A stretch of 64,000 nucleotides of DNA from an uncultured Bacteroidales bacterium (GCA_944326225.1 CALVDI010000004.1:1-64000), one strand, 5' to 3'. Positions 1 to 8,442 are shown, counted from the stretch's first letter. Translations and numbers: made by a program. The notes: generated from the letters alone by a model not told the origin.

Positions 1-1136
1 CCAAAGATCCTGGCACCTCTGAATGAAAGCAGAAAATCCACGGAGGCATTGCCCCACCAGCCGTCATACCGCAGGTGTGCATTGTAATAGGAAGTCCTCC
101 TGCCGTCCAGCCTGTCATACCGGTATGCGGCGACTGTCGTTCCTGCCTTCAGCCAGCTGTTCCTCCAGGAAACATTCGCCCCGGTCACCTGCTCCCGCAG
201 AGCGTCCCTTGCGGCACGGTCCGCGTCGCTGTCATGCAGTCCGTCATCCGGCTTGGAAACGAAATACTCCCCCTCCACCTTCGCATCCTGTCTGTTGTCA
301 GAGTAAAATACCGTAGCCTCGAATCCTGCCGGGAAAGCGATAGTCAAGCCGGCTCCGTGAAAATAATTGTTCTCGTCCGTGGATGTGTAGGGACGGACTC
401 CGGCCTGTCTCCTCACGACCGTAGAAGGCGAGGCCAGGGACGACATCGAGAATCCGCTCCAGAGCACCAGTCCCTGGCCCAGACGCAGCGAGTAATTCCC
501 GGCCACGGCACTGACCAGACGGTAACGGCCGTCCCTGGAAAGGCTTATATCGCCGGCCGAGACGTAAAACGAATAGAAATCCGGGAATCCGCGCTCTCCG
601 GCATCGCTTTCCAAGGTAAAGCCCGCGCCATACTGCCCGTTCAACTCCGCACTGAACTTGGCCAACAGCGGTACCGGCAGGCCGTCATTCTCTTCCTTTT
701 CCCGCTTCAGATCCCATTTTGTCCGGAATACCAGCTTGCCTGAGAGATCCGGCCGCCTGTCTTCCATCACCTCACCGGGCAGGAACGTCACAAACGGCCT
801 CAGGACTCTCACCTTCTCCGCATCGAAGCCATCCACCAGCGACAGTTCCGCTTCCGATGAGACTGCTCCGTATTCCGCCCTGTATTCGAGCAGACTGGCC
901 ACCATGAACGGGGTCATCAGCGGGAAGGTCTCCAAAGCCTCCCTGTCCGCCATATTGAGGTCCAGCGGCCTGGTCATAAGTCCCGCCAGGTATTCCGCCA
1001 GCTCTTCCGGATCTCCCCCGCCGGCTTCGCACTGCTCCTCGATCATACGTACTATGGCATCCGGCAGTTCCTGAGCCTTCAACGGCACACTGCACAACAA
1101 AAAAGCCGCCCAAAGAAGGGCGGCCCTGTATATCAT
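1..1136 (-). CDS. Helix-hairpin-helix outer-membrane protein (partial, C-terminus off left edge)
   Basis: The frame opens with ATG at 1136 and stays open to the window edge, so only the first 378 or so residues are present. A signal peptide (about residues 1-21, ending near LKAQ) is followed by a segment with the Bacteroidota helix-hairpin-helix pattern: a PLDLNMADREALETFP stretch, then a SLLEYRAEYG stretch, then a VDGFD stretch. In this phylum such proteins carry ComEA-like HhH repeats and then a long beta-rich part predicted to sit in the outer membrane. The remaining visible sequence alternates aromatic and polar residues as in beta-barrels. Their role is not established, so no function is claimed. 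It lies 55 bases downstream of purE on the same strand and may be cotranscribed with it. Confidence 0.7.
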   Translation of the reverse strand, partial: MIYRAALLWAAFLLCSVPLKAQELPDAIVRMIEEQCEAGGGDPEELAEYLAGLMTRPLDLNMADREALETFPLMTPFMVASLLEYRAEYGAVSSEAELSLVDGFDAEKVRVLRPFVTFLPGEVMEDRRPDLSGKLVFRTKWDLKREKEENDGLPVPLLAKFSAELNGQYGAGFTLESDAGERGFPDFYSFYVSAGDISLSRDGRYRLVSAVAGNYSLRLGQGLVLWSGFSMSSLASPSTVVRRQAGVRPYTSTDENNYFHGAGLTIAFPAGFEATVFYSDNRQDAKVEGEYFVSKPDDGLHDSDADRAARDALREQVTGANVSWRNSWLKAGTTVAAYRYDRLDGRRTSYYNAHLRYDGWWGNASVDFLLSFRGARIF

Positions 1137-1191
1137 CGTCTTCCCTTCACATCTCCCGCGCATACCAGACTTATTTGAGTTTTCTAGATCG

Positions 1192-1704
1192 TCAATCGAC
1201 TTTAAACTTGTACTTTATCTCCTTGAGCTCCCGGTTGGCCTTCTCTATCTTCGAAGCCAGGTCATTCTTGAACTCCACGACCTTCTCCATCACGGCCGGG
1301 TCTCCCGTACCTATGATCTGTGCAGCCAGAATAGCCGCGTTCTTGGCCCCGTCAAGGGCGACAGTCGCCACAGGTATACCGGAAGGCATCTGCAGGATAG
1401 ACAGTACCGAGTCCCAGCCGTCCATCGAGTTGGATGACTTGATGGGCACTCCTATCACAGGCACCGGAGTATAAGCCGCTATCACACCGGGCAGATGAGC
1501 GGCACCGCCGGCACCGGCGATTATCACCTTGATGCCCCTTTCCTTTGCGGCAGTGGCGAACCGCATCACCTCGACGGGCACTCTGTGGGCCGACAAGGCA
1601 TTGATCTCAAACGGTATTTCCATCGAATCGAGAAACTCCGCTGCCTGCTTCATCACCGGCATGTCCGAAGTGCTTCCCATGATAATTGATACTATCGGTT
1701 TCAT
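1192..1704 (-). CDS. purE: N5-carboxyaminoimidazole ribonucleotide mutase
   Basis: PurE moves the carboxyl group of N5-CAIR to give CAIR in purine synthesis, in the cytoplasm. The 170-residue length is right for class I PurE. Family signatures are all visible: GSTSDM at residues 10-15, SAHR at 38-41, and GAGGAAHLPG at 64-73, which form the nucleotide and active-site loops. The start is the ATG at 1704. A -7 element TAAATTTG on the minus strand (1731-1738) gives a leader of about 20 bases. It is divergent from hpt, so a purine synthesis gene and a purine salvage gene share one short intergenic region. Confidence 0.95.
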   Translation of the reverse strand: MKPIVSIIMGSTSDMPVMKQAAEFLDSMEIPFEINALSAHRVPVEVMRFATAAKERGIKVIIAGAGGAAHLPGVIAAYTPVPVIGVPIKSSNSMDGWDSVLSILQMPSGIPVATVALDGAKNAAILAAQIIGTGDPAVMEKVVEFKNDLASKIEKANRELKEIKYKFKVD

Positions 1705-1730
1705 CTTACACTGATTTACATTGTTTACGG

Positions 1731-1738
1731 CAAATTTA
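1731..1738 (-). promoter_or_regulatory. -7 promoter element for purE
   Basis: TAAATTTG read on the minus strand matches the Bacteroidota TAnnTTTG element. It would start transcription about 20 bases upstream of the purE ATG. Confidence 0.6.
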
Positions 1739-1772
1739 ATCTAAAAAAACTTTATTTCTGCTTTTTTTGCCT

Positions 1773-1780
1773 TACTTTTG
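1773..1780 (+). promoter_or_regulatory. -7 promoter element for hpt, implying a leaderless mRNA
   Basis: TACTTTTG matches TAnnTTTG and ends only four bases before the hpt ATG at 1785. A T-rich stretch with TTG-like triplets lies at -33 distance. Transcription should therefore begin at or within a base or two of the start codon. Confidence 0.6.
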
Positions 1781-1784
1781 CGTT

Positions 1785-2321
1785 ATGGACAGGATAAAAC
1801 TTCACGACAAGTATTTCAAGCTTTTCATTCCCAATGAGAAGATAGAGGAGGCCGTCAGAAAGACAGCCCAGCAGTTGAACCATGACTACGCTGACGGCGA
1901 CATACCGGTGTTCCTGAGCGTGCTCAACGGCTCGTTCATGTTCACGGCCTCGCTGATGAAATACATAGACTTCCTGTCGGAGTTGTCCTTCGTCAAGATG
2001 GCCTCTTACTGCGGCACATCGTCCACCGGCCAGGTCAAGCAGCTCATCGGACTGTCGGATAGCCTCAGAGGCAGACGTGTCATCATCGTCGAGGACATCG
2101 TGGACACCGGCAAGACCATCACGGACATGTATGCCATGCTGCAGGACATGGGCGTGGCCGACATCAAGGTCTGCACCCTGTTCCTCAAGCCCGGCGCCTA
2201 CAAGGGCAATGTCAGGATAGACTACCACGCCATGGAGATAGGCAATGAGTTCATCGTCGGCTATGGACTTGACTATGACCAGCTCGGACGCCAGCTCCAG
2301 GACATCTATATCGTCGAATAA
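1785..2321 (+). CDS. hpt: Hypoxanthine phosphoribosyltransferase
   Basis: This salvage enzyme transfers phosphoribose from PRPP to hypoxanthine or guanine in the cytoplasm. The 178-residue protein has the PRPP-binding signature VIIVEDIVDTGKT (about residues 99-111) and the usual SVLNGSFMF loop near 45-54. An in-frame codon 18 bases upstream could also start the protein, but it lies inside the promoter, so ATG 1785 is chosen. The -7 element ends at 1780, which suggests a leaderless transcript. adk follows after 27 bases and obgE 6 bases after that, so hpt probably heads an hpt-adk-obgE-PAP2-lplA operon. Confidence 0.93.
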   Translation: MDRIKLHDKYFKLFIPNEKIEEAVRKTAQQLNHDYADGDIPVFLSVLNGSFMFTASLMKYIDFLSELSFVKMASYCGTSSTGQVKQLIGLSDSLRGRRVIIVEDIVDTGKTITDMYAMLQDMGVADIKVCTLFLKPGAYKGNVRIDYHAMEIGNEFIVGYGLDYDQLGRQLQDIYIVE

Positions 2322-2348
2322 CTAACTGTATACAAACATATCAACATC

Positions 2349-2918
2349 ATGAGATACTATATCTTATTCGGCCCTCCGGGGGCCGGCAAAGGCACTCAGG
2401 CCAAACAAATAGTGGACAAATACAATTACCTTCACATCTCCACCGGAGACCTTCTCCGCCATGAGATAGAAGCCGGTACAGAGCTCGGAAAGAAAGCGGC
2501 TGAGCTTATCGAAAGGGGCGACCTCGTCCCGGATGAAGTGGTTGTCGGCATGATCCGCAGAAAGATTACCGACAATCCCCACATCAAGGGCTTCCTCTTC
2601 GACGGATTTCCCCGCACCATCGCCCAGGCCGAGACCCTGGACAGCATGCTGAATGAGTTCGGCGGAAAAGTAGACGCCGTCATCTCACTTACACTGGAGG
2701 ACAAGCTGGTGTACGACCGCATCCTGCACAGAGCCATGATAGAGAACCGCAAGGACGACATGGACCGGGCCACCATCGAGCACCGTATCGCCACATATCA
2801 CCAAAAGACAGAGCCGCTTATCTCCTACTACAAGGGCAAGGGCAACTACCGCGAGATAGAGGGCAACGACACCATCGAGCACGTATTCGCCAACATTTCC
2901 CGCATCCTCGACGAATAA
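2349..2918 (+). CDS. adk: Adenylate kinase
   Basis: Adk interconverts AMP plus ATP and two ADP. The P-loop GPPGAGKGTQ is at residues 8-17 and the DGFPRT motif at 85-90. At 189 residues it belongs to the short-lid type with no zinc-binding lid cysteines, usual for Bacteroidota. It follows hpt by 27 bases and precedes obgE by 6, in line with cotranscription of nucleotide metabolism and ribosome assembly genes. Confidence 0.96.
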   Translation: MRYYILFGPPGAGKGTQAKQIVDKYNYLHISTGDLLRHEIEAGTELGKKAAELIERGDLVPDEVVVGMIRRKITDNPHIKGFLFDGFPRTIAQAETLDSMLNEFGGKVDAVISLTLEDKLVYDRILHRAMIENRKDDMDRATIEHRIATYHQKTEPLISYYKGKGNYREIEGNDTIEHVFANISRILDE

Positions 2919-2924
2919 CCATCC

Positions 2925-3926
2925 ATGCCAGGCAGCAATTTCATAGACTATGTGAAGATATTCTGTGCTTCTGGAAACGGGGGCAACGGATCCACGCATC
3001 TGAGGCGCGAGAAGTACATTCCCAAGGGCGGACCCGACGGAGGCGACGGAGGCCGTGGAGGCCACATCATCCTCCGGGGCGATCCGCAGTACTGGACTCT
3101 GATCCACCTCAAATACCGCAAGCACATCAAGGCAGAGCACGGAGGCGCCGGAAGCGGAGGCCTCAGACACGGTGCCAACGGAACGGACATCATACTGGAC
3201 GTACCCCTGGGCACTGTCGCCAAGGATGCCGAGACCGGAGAAGTGCTCTGCGAGATCATGGAGGCCGGACAACAGGAAATCCTGGTGCGCGGAGGCCGCG
3301 GAGGCAAGGGCAACAATTTTTTCAAAACGGCCACCCTGCAGACACCACGGTTCGCTCAAGAAGGAGAGCCTGGAAAAGAAGGCTGGTTCATCCTGGAGCT
3401 CAAGCTGCTGGCTGACGTAGGGCTGGTAGGCTTTCCCAACGCCGGCAAGTCCACACTGCTGTCAGCCGTATCCGCCGCCAAGCCCAAAATTGCCGATTAT
3501 CCTTTCACCACTCTGGAACCCAACCTTGGTATCGTGTCATGCCGCGACGACCACTCCTTCGTGATGGCCGACATCCCGGGTATCATCGAGGGGGCCCATG
3601 AAGGCAAGGGTCTGGGGCTCAGATTCCTCAAGCACATTGAGCGCAACTCCATGCTGCTTTTCGTAATCCCGGCCGACTCGAAGGACATCAGGGCAGAATA
3701 CCGCACACTGCTGGGAGAGTTGGAGCAGTTCAATCCCGAACTGCTGGACAAGGACCGGCTGCTGGGCATCTCCAAGGCCGATATTTTGGATGAGGAATTG
3801 CGGGCCGGACTGCAGAAAGAACTGCCTGAAGGCATCCCGTCTATATTCTTCTCGTCCGTCAGCGGAGAGAATATCCCGCAGCTCAAGGACATGCTCTGGA
3901 ATACCCTCAACACTGAAAGACCATGA
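2925..3926 (+). CDS. obgE: Obg-family GTPase (ribosome assembly)
   Basis: ObgE/CgtA is an essential GTPase acting in late 50S assembly and stress signalling. The glycine-rich Obg domain covers about residues 1-158, with the repeats [13 protein letters not shown] and GGRGGKGNN. The G domain begins with GFPNAGKST at 169-177, followed by a DIPG G3 motif and SKAD as the G4-like motif. The 333-residue protein has no C-terminal OCT domain, which is normal outside Firmicutes. Its last four bases overlap the start of the next gene (ATGA), indicating translational coupling. Confidence 0.95.
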   Translation: MPGSNFIDYVKIFCASGNGGNGSTHLRREKYIPKGGPDGGDGGRGGHIILRGDPQYWTLIHLKYRKHIKAEHGGAGSGGLRHGANGTDIILDVPLGTVAKDAETGEVLCEIMEAGQQEILVRGGRGGKGNNFFKTATLQTPRFAQEGEPGKEGWFILELKLLADVGLVGFPNAGKSTLLSAVSAAKPKIADYPFTTLEPNLGIVSCRDDHSFVMADIPGIIEGAHEGKGLGLRFLKHIERNSMLLFVIPADSKDIRAEYRTLLGELEQFNPELLDKDRLLGISKADILDEELRAGLQKELPEGIPSIFFSSVSGENIPQLKDMLWNTLNTERP

Positions 3927-4564
3927 CAGACTGGCTGATCAATCTAGACCACAGCATCACTCTCGGACTTAACGGGATGCATACTCCGTTCTGGAACGAA
4001 GTGATGCTCTTTCTGTCCGCCAAGACCGTATGGATTCCACTCTACGCGGCCATAGCCATACTGTTTTTCGTACCAAGATGGTATGGGGAAAAGTCTCAGG
4101 CGCTCATATCCGGTTCCAGGATTCCACTCTGGCTGACCGGACTTATCGGAGTACTTGCCGTACTGCTGTGCTTCGGTCTGACTGAACAAGTGACCAATAT
4201 CGTCAAGAACATCATTGAACGGCCCAGGCCCGGTAATGAGCCGCTGCTCCAAGGGCTTCTGCTAAGTCTGCCGGAAGGGGCAGGAGGCGGCTACGGCTTT
4301 TTCTCGGCCCACGCCTCCAACACTTTCGGGATGGCCGTATTGACGGCACTGATATTCCGACGCAAGTGGTATTCAGTATTTATCGTACTATGGGCAGCCT
4401 CCGTATCATTCAGCCGGATTTATCTGGCCAAACACTTTACCACCGATGTCCTATGCGGAGCCGTTGCCGGCATACTCATAGGCCTGGCCGTATATTTTCT
4501 GTACAAATACATACTGTCCCTGATATCCCGCAAATACACCCGCACAGATGATCTGCATAGTTGA
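3923..4564 (+). CDS. PAP2-family membrane phosphatase
   Basis: A lipid or undecaprenyl-pyrophosphate-type phosphatase of the inner membrane. All three PAP2 motifs are visible: K95-x6-R102-P103, SAH at 128-130 (in place of PSGH), and SR at 164-165 with H171 and D175. Hydrophobic segments at about 36-50, 68-86, 135-146 and 153-165, plus one at the C-terminus, give a multi-pass protein. The substrate cannot be told from sequence; recycling of undecaprenyl pyrophosphate or dephosphorylation of lipid A or phosphatidate are the family options. It overlaps obgE by four bases, and its own end is overlapped by the lipoate ligase. Confidence 0.88.
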   Translation: MTDWLINLDHSITLGLNGMHTPFWNEVMLFLSAKTVWIPLYAAIAILFFVPRWYGEKSQALISGSRIPLWLTGLIGVLAVLLCFGLTEQVTNIVKNIIERPRPGNEPLLQGLLLSLPEGAGGGYGFFSAHASNTFGMAVLTALIFRRKWYSVFIVLWAASVSFSRIYLAKHFTTDVLCGAVAGILIGLAVYFLYKYILSLISRKYTRTDDLHS

Positions 4565-5540
4565 CGGGACTACAGATCCCTGTTGGAATCTGGCCGCCGA
4601 GGAATACCTTCTCACCGACGTGCATGAACCTGTATTCCGGCTCTGGCGGAATGCCCCGTCCGTCATCATCGGACGGTATCAGAACGCACTGGCCGAGATC
4701 AATACCGAATACATACAGACTCACAATATCCCGGTAGTCCGTCGTCTGACAGGAGGCGGAGCGGTCTTCCACGATCTGGGCAACATCAACTACACCTTCA
4801 TCGACAAGAAAATCCCGGACGAGGATACCGGAGCGATGTTCCGCCGCTTCACAGCCCCTATAATCGAGGCCTTGAAAGGCCTTGGCATAAACGCATCCCT
4901 CCAGGGCCGCAACGACCTGGTCATAGAAGACCGGAAGTTCTCAGGCAATGCCGTCTGCGTACACAGCGGGAGAGTGCTGCAGCACGGCACGCTCCTATTC
5001 TCGGCCTCCGTAGCCGATCTTTCCGCAGCCCTGAACACCCGCCCCGAGAAATTCACAGGCAAGAGCGTCCAGTCTAACCGGGCCAGAGTCACAAACATCT
5101 CAGAGCACCTGACTGGCACACTGAGAGGAATGTCCGCAGAGGATTTCCTCAACTACCTCCAGAGCCGCATCGCCGACAGCAACGGCTGCATCACCCGCAG
5201 CTACACTCAGACCGAAACAGCCGGGATAGACCGCTTGAGTGAAAGCAAGTACGCCACATGGCAATGGAATTTCGGCAACTCCCCGCACTACGGTCTCAAC
5301 CGGATACGGAAATTCCCCTCCGGCCTCATTGAAGTATCCCTGGATGTCTCCGGCGGCATCATACGCTCCTGCTCCATCAGAGGGGACTACTTCTTCACCC
5401 GTCCAACAGAAGAAGTGGAGCAGGCCCTGACCGGACTGCCCCACTCCTACGGTTCTATCCTGACAGCACTTTCCGCACTGCCCCTGACCGACTATTTCGG
5501 TCTAGTCCAAGCATCAGAACTCACATCTCTGTTTTTCTAA
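4548..5540 (+). CDS. lplA: Lipoate--protein ligase
   Basis: The enzyme activates lipoate with ATP and attaches it to the lysine of lipoyl domains in 2-oxoacid dehydrogenases and GcvH. The 330-residue protein has the adenylate-binding signature RRLTGGGAVFHDLGN at 65-79 and the DRKFSGNA motif at 128-135, with K130 as the expected catalytic lysine. A C-terminal accessory domain is present (about 245-330). The start codon lies 17 bases inside the preceding PAP2 gene, a second overlap in this tightly packed operon. No strong terminator follows on the plus strand. Confidence 0.92.
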   Translation: MICIVDGTTDPCWNLAAEEYLLTDVHEPVFRLWRNAPSVIIGRYQNALAEINTEYIQTHNIPVVRRLTGGGAVFHDLGNINYTFIDKKIPDEDTGAMFRRFTAPIIEALKGLGINASLQGRNDLVIEDRKFSGNAVCVHSGRVLQHGTLLFSASVADLSAALNTRPEKFTGKSVQSNRARVTNISEHLTGTLRGMSAEDFLNYLQSRIADSNGCITRSYTQTETAGIDRLSESKYATWQWNFGNSPHYGLNRIRKFPSGLIEVSLDVSGGIIRSCSIRGDYFFTRPTEEVEQALTGLPHSYGSILTALSALPLTDYFGLVQASELTSLFF

Positions 5541-5541
5541 T

Positions 5542-5580
5542 ACAAAAAAAACCGGAGCCGCAACAAGGGCGACTCCGGTT
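5542..5580 (-). terminator. Rho-independent terminator of hpf (minus strand)
   Basis: A 12-base-pair stem with one mismatch (arms 5550-5561 and 5569-5580) is followed on the minus strand by a run of T residues. It ends the xer-hpf transcript and lies immediately behind the convergent lipoate ligase gene. Confidence 0.8.
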
Positions 5581-5609
5581 CCAATAAGTATGAGATTAAT
5601 CTTATCCCG

Positions 5610-5900
5610 CTATTTACCGAATCTCTTCTCTTTTATCTTCTTGATCTGGTCCTGGAGGACATCGACGCAGTCCACAACCGCGTCCTCGAATGTAGGTGCA
5701 GTCCTCTCGATGATGAGGTCATCTCCGGGAATGCCCAGTCTCACCTTCACTGTCTTGCCATGGTCAGGCTGAACCGTGAGAGCGACATCACAGCTGATGA
5801 TGTTGTCAAAAAACTTTTCCAGCTTGCCGACTTTCTTGTCGATGAAGTCCAGCAGTTTCTGATCTGCATCGAATTTGATCGATTGAACGTTAATCTTCAT
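5610..5900 (-). CDS. hpf: Ribosome hibernation-promoting factor
   Basis: This is a short HPF/RaiA-type protein of 96 residues that binds the small ribosomal subunit in stationary phase. The pattern KINVQSIKFDADQKLLDFI at the N-terminus and the later VDVLQDQIKKIKEK helix match the family. It lacks the C-terminal dimerisation domain of long HPF. Its start overlaps the end of the recombinase gene by 11 bases, so the two are translationally coupled. A clear terminator follows. Confidence 0.92.
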   Translation of the reverse strand: MKINVQSIKFDADQKLLDFIDKKVGKLEKFFDNIISCDVALTVQPDHGKTVKVRLGIPGDDLIIERTAPTFEDAVVDCVDVLQDQIKKIKEKRFGK

Positions 5901-6864
5901 GTTTACCTCCGTTTTTTGCTCTTGGATGAGCGGTTAAATATGTATCTTTCAACTGTTCAAAAGAACTGTGGGTATACACCTGCGTAGTAGCCAGCGAGGC
6001 ATGTCCCAGTATCTCCTTTATGGAATTAAGATCCGCTCCGTTGTTGAGCAGATGAGTTGCCAGAGAGTGGCGCAGCACGTGCGGAGACTTCTTCCCGCTG
6101 AATCCCTCCACTCCGTTCAGCTGCTCATGTACCGCCTCATTCACCAACTCCGGATACAGCGGCTTGCCCGCGTCTGTCAGGAAAAACCTGCCGTCATCCG
6201 GACTTTCCGGGAACTCCTTCTTAATTCTCTCCAAATATAATAAAATTTCCTGACAAACGGAAGCGGGAACGGGAATTTCTCTCATTTTATCCCCTTTTCC
6301 CAAAACCGTAAATACCATTCTGTCCGGGTCGAAGTTCCTACGTCCAAGTCCCACTATCTCCGAACGGCGCATTCCGGTGGCATACAACACCAACACCATC
6401 AGCACATTGCGGTAGTCATGCCAGCTCATCTCAGAGCAGGCCCTGCCGGAGCCGTCCAGTCCTTTGGTCTTAAAGAACTGTTCCAGGGATTTTTCAGTAT
6501 AGAACTCCGGCAGACGGTGACTCTCCTTCGGTCTGGGGACCTTTCGCACCGGATTGGAAAGCAGTACGGACTTATGCACAAGCCAGGTACAGTAGCTGCT
6601 CAATGCCGAGAGATGCAGGTTGACTGTGCGCGGGCTCAGTCCACTCCTCAATGACGAGGCTATGTATCCGCGTATACAACTGAATATCAATGCTTCTTTC
6701 TGCTGCTCAGGCGTAAGTACCCCTATCTGAAAGGAACCGTCCTCCTCACACAAATCCGGATACTGAACTCTGTAAAAATCCTCCAGCGCCGCCCTGTATA
6801 TGGCACATGTTCGCGGAGAATACCTTTTCTCAGACGTGATATATTGCAGAAACTCCTCTACCAT
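5890..6864 (-). CDS. XerC/XerD-like tyrosine recombinase
   Basis: A site-specific tyrosine recombinase. It has an N-terminal SAM-like core-binding domain (about residues 1-90) and a catalytic domain with the arginine in TGMRRSE, then HVLRHSLATH (H-x-x-R), and LGHASLATTQVYTH with the nucleophilic tyrosine. ATG 6864 is preferred over the in-frame TTG at 6870, because a TAAATTTG promoter element at 6880-6887 then gives a short leader. This arrangement beside rpsU and hpf is typical of Bacteroidales. Whether it is the chromosome-dimer resolvase cannot be decided here. Confidence 0.88.
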   Translation of the reverse strand: MVEEFLQYITSEKRYSPRTCAIYRAALEDFYRVQYPDLCEEDGSFQIGVLTPEQQKEALIFSCIRGYIASSLRSGLSPRTVNLHLSALSSYCTWLVHKSVLLSNPVRKVPRPKESHRLPEFYTEKSLEQFFKTKGLDGSGRACSEMSWHDYRNVLMVLVLYATGMRRSEIVGLGRRNFDPDRMVFTVLGKGDKMREIPVPASVCQEILLYLERIKKEFPESPDDGRFFLTDAGKPLYPELVNEAVHEQLNGVEGFSGKKSPHVLRHSLATHLLNNGADLNSIKEILGHASLATTQVYTHSSFEQLKDTYLTAHPRAKNGGKHED

Positions 6865-6879
6865 TGTCAATTATTTTTG

Positions 6880-6887
6880 CAAATTTA
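6880..6887 (-). promoter_or_regulatory. -7 promoter element for the xer-hpf operon
   Basis: TAAATTTG on the minus strand fits TAnnTTTG. The same TTTTGCAAATTTA stretch also supplies the TTTG -33 element of the divergent rpsU promoter, so the two promoters overlap. Confidence 0.6.
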
Positions 6888-6898
6888 ATAAAATCCCC

Positions 6899-6906
6899 TA
6901 TCTTTG
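6899..6906 (+). promoter_or_regulatory. -7 promoter element for rpsU
   Basis: TATCTTTG lies about 21 bases downstream of a TTTG (-33) at 6875-6879. It gives a leader of roughly 24 bases that contains the Shine-Dalgarno. Confidence 0.7.
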
Positions 6907-6920
6907 CAGCCCTAATAAAA

Positions 6921-6928
6921 GGAGGTGG
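6921..6928 (+). promoter_or_regulatory. Strong Shine-Dalgarno of rpsU
   Basis: GGAGGTGG sits eight bases before the rpsU ATG. It is the only such strong site I see before a gene in this window. In Flavobacterium, ribosomes sequester the anti-Shine-Dalgarno with S21, S18 and S6, and rpsU keeps a strong site so that S21-free ribosomes translate it. Confidence 0.7.
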
Positions 6929-6935
6929 TAAAAGA

Positions 6936-7127
6936 ATGATTATAGTACCTATCAAAGAAGGCGAGAACATAGAGAAGGCTCTCAAGAAATTCAAACGTAA
7001 ATTCGAGAAGACAGGAGTGGTACGCGAGCTCCGCAGCAGAAAGCAGTTCGAGAAACCTTCCGTAAAGAGAAGAAACGAGATCAAGAAGGCTATCTATGTA
7101 CAGCACCTCAGACTGAACGAGGAATAA
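6936..7127 (+). CDS. rpsU: 30S ribosomal protein S21
   Basis: A basic 63-residue protein starting MIIVPIKEGENIEKALKKF, a typical bS21 of the small subunit platform near the 3' end of 16S rRNA. The start is fixed by the strong Shine-Dalgarno at 6921-6928; an upstream in-frame codon lies in the promoter. It is divergent from the xer-hpf pair and is followed by a clear terminator, so it is probably a monocistronic unit. The unusual ribosome-binding site points to autoregulation through S21 occupancy of the anti-Shine-Dalgarno. Confidence 0.96.
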   Translation: MIIVPIKEGENIEKALKKFKRKFEKTGVVRELRSRKQFEKPSVKRRNEIKKAIYVQHLRLNEE

Positions 7128-7154
7128 TCAATCTGTCAGATTGAATCATACAAG

Positions 7155-7188
7155 GCCGGCAAGGATTTATATCCAAACCGGCTTTTTT
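7155..7188 (+). terminator. Rho-independent terminator of rpsU
   Basis: Stem arms GCCGG (7155-7159) and CCGGC (7178-7182) enclose a smaller GGAT/ATCC hairpin and are followed by six T residues. Confidence 0.85.
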
Positions 7189-7205
7189 ATTTCCTCTATT
7201 TTACT

Positions 7206-7213
7206 TAGGTTTG
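7206..7213 (+). promoter_or_regulatory. -7 promoter element for the sulfatase
   Basis: TAGGTTTG fits TAnnTTTG and would start transcription about 18 bases before ATG 7237. Confidence 0.5.
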
Positions 7214-7236
7214 CATTATTATATTGAATTAAGTCT

Positions 7237-8442
7237 ATGAAGCACTTGACTGTTCTACTCCCTGGATTACTGTCTTTGGCCGCCTGCTCAGGAGGCTCAC
7301 AACACGAAGATCGCAGTCCCAACGTCATATTCATCATCGCCGATGACCTAGGCTACGGAGACCTGAGCTGCTACGGCCAGGAGAGGTTCGGGACGCCCAA
7401 CATTGACTCACTCGCTGCGGATGGAGTGATGTTCACCCGCCACTACGCCGGCACGTCGGTCAGCGCCCCGTCGCGCTCGTCCCTCATCACTGGTCTGCAC
7501 ACCGGACACACACCCATCCGGGGCAACAAGGAACTGCCTGTCGAGGGCCAGCATCCCATTCCGGGAGACACCTATAATATATACCGCCTGATGAAATCGC
7601 AAGGATACGTTACCGGTGTATTCGGCAAATGGGGACTCGGAGCACCCCCCACAGAAGGTGCTCCGGAAGCTCAGGGCGTGGACGAGTTCTACGGCTACAA
7701 CTGCCAGAGACTTGCCCATCACTACTACCCCTACCATCTATGGCACAACTCCGAGAAGGTCATACTCAAAGGCAATGAGGGCACGGACGAGAACGACTAC
7801 TCCCCCTACCTCATACATGAGCAGGCTCTTGACTTCATCCGCAAGCACAGCGACAGCACCTTCTTCATGATGTACACTTCGATCATCCCTCACGCCGAAC
7901 TGCGTCTGCCGGAGACCGAGATTGAGCCATTTCTTGGAAAACTGGAGCCTGAAAAGTCGTACAAAGGCTGTGACGGAGGTCCCGGCTACCGCCAGGCGGC
8001 ATACGGCTCGCAGGAACACTGCCACGCGGCATTCGCAGCGATGGTCAGCGTCCTGGACCGGCAGGTCGGTGAGATCCACACCCTGCTGGACAGCCTGGGC
8101 ATCAGTGACAATACGATTGTGGTCTTCACCTCCGACAACGGACCGCACATCGAGGGCGGAGCCGACCCGGCCTACTTCAACAGCAACGGCGGTCTCCGCG
8201 GCATCAAGCGCGACCTCTACGAGGGCGGTATCCGTGTGCCCTTCATCATGACCTGGCCCGGACATATCGAGGGCGGCCGCACCACTGACCATATCAGTGC
8301 GTTCTGGGACTTCCTCCCCACCCTGGCCGACGACCCCGCCGAGCAGCACGACGTCGCCTCGGAGCATCCCGACATAGTCGAACGCTTCAACACCATCCTG
8401 CAGACAGCCCGCACCGAGTCCCCCATCTCCGAATTCAATTAA
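7237..8442 (+). CDS. Arylsulfatase-type lipoprotein with internal C-terminal deletion
   Basis: A type I sulfatase, expected to act in the periplasm or at the cell surface on sulfated glycans or esters. A lipoprotein signal ends in LAAC (Cys17). Catalytic features of the N-terminal domain are present: Asp36-Asp37, SAPSR at 76-80 (a serine-type site matured to formylglycine), His219, Asp300-Asn301 and Lys324. The protein has only 401 residues, against about 500 for relatives. At residues 361-369 the usual FLPTLA segment runs directly into the DDPAEQ segment that normally lies about 100 residues further on. An in-frame deletion of the C-terminal subdomain is therefore likely, and activity is uncertain. 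No maturase gene is nearby. Confidence 0.8.
   Translation: MKHLTVLLPGLLSLAACSGGSQHEDRSPNVIFIIADDLGYGDLSCYGQERFGTPNIDSLAADGVMFTRHYAGTSVSAPSRSSLITGLHTGHTPIRGNKELPVEGQHPIPGDTYNIYRLMKSQGYVTGVFGKWGLGAPPTEGAPEAQGVDEFYGYNCQRLAHHYYPYHLWHNSEKVILKGNEGTDENDYSPYLIHEQALDFIRKHSDSTFFMMYTSIIPHAELRLPETEIEPFLGKLEPEKSYKGCDGGPGYRQAAYGSQEHCHAAFAAMVSVLDRQVGEIHTLLDSLGISDNTIVVFTSDNGPHIEGGADPAYFNSNGGLRGIKRDLYEGGIRVPFIMTWPGHIEGGRTTDHISAFWDFLPTLADDPAEQHDVASEHPDIVERFNTILQTARTESPISEFN

Noticed and set aside
5890..6864. Integrase of a mobile element at the xer-like gene
   Set aside because: Its neighbours (hpf, rpsU) are the usual chromosomal context and no attachment-site repeats are seen.
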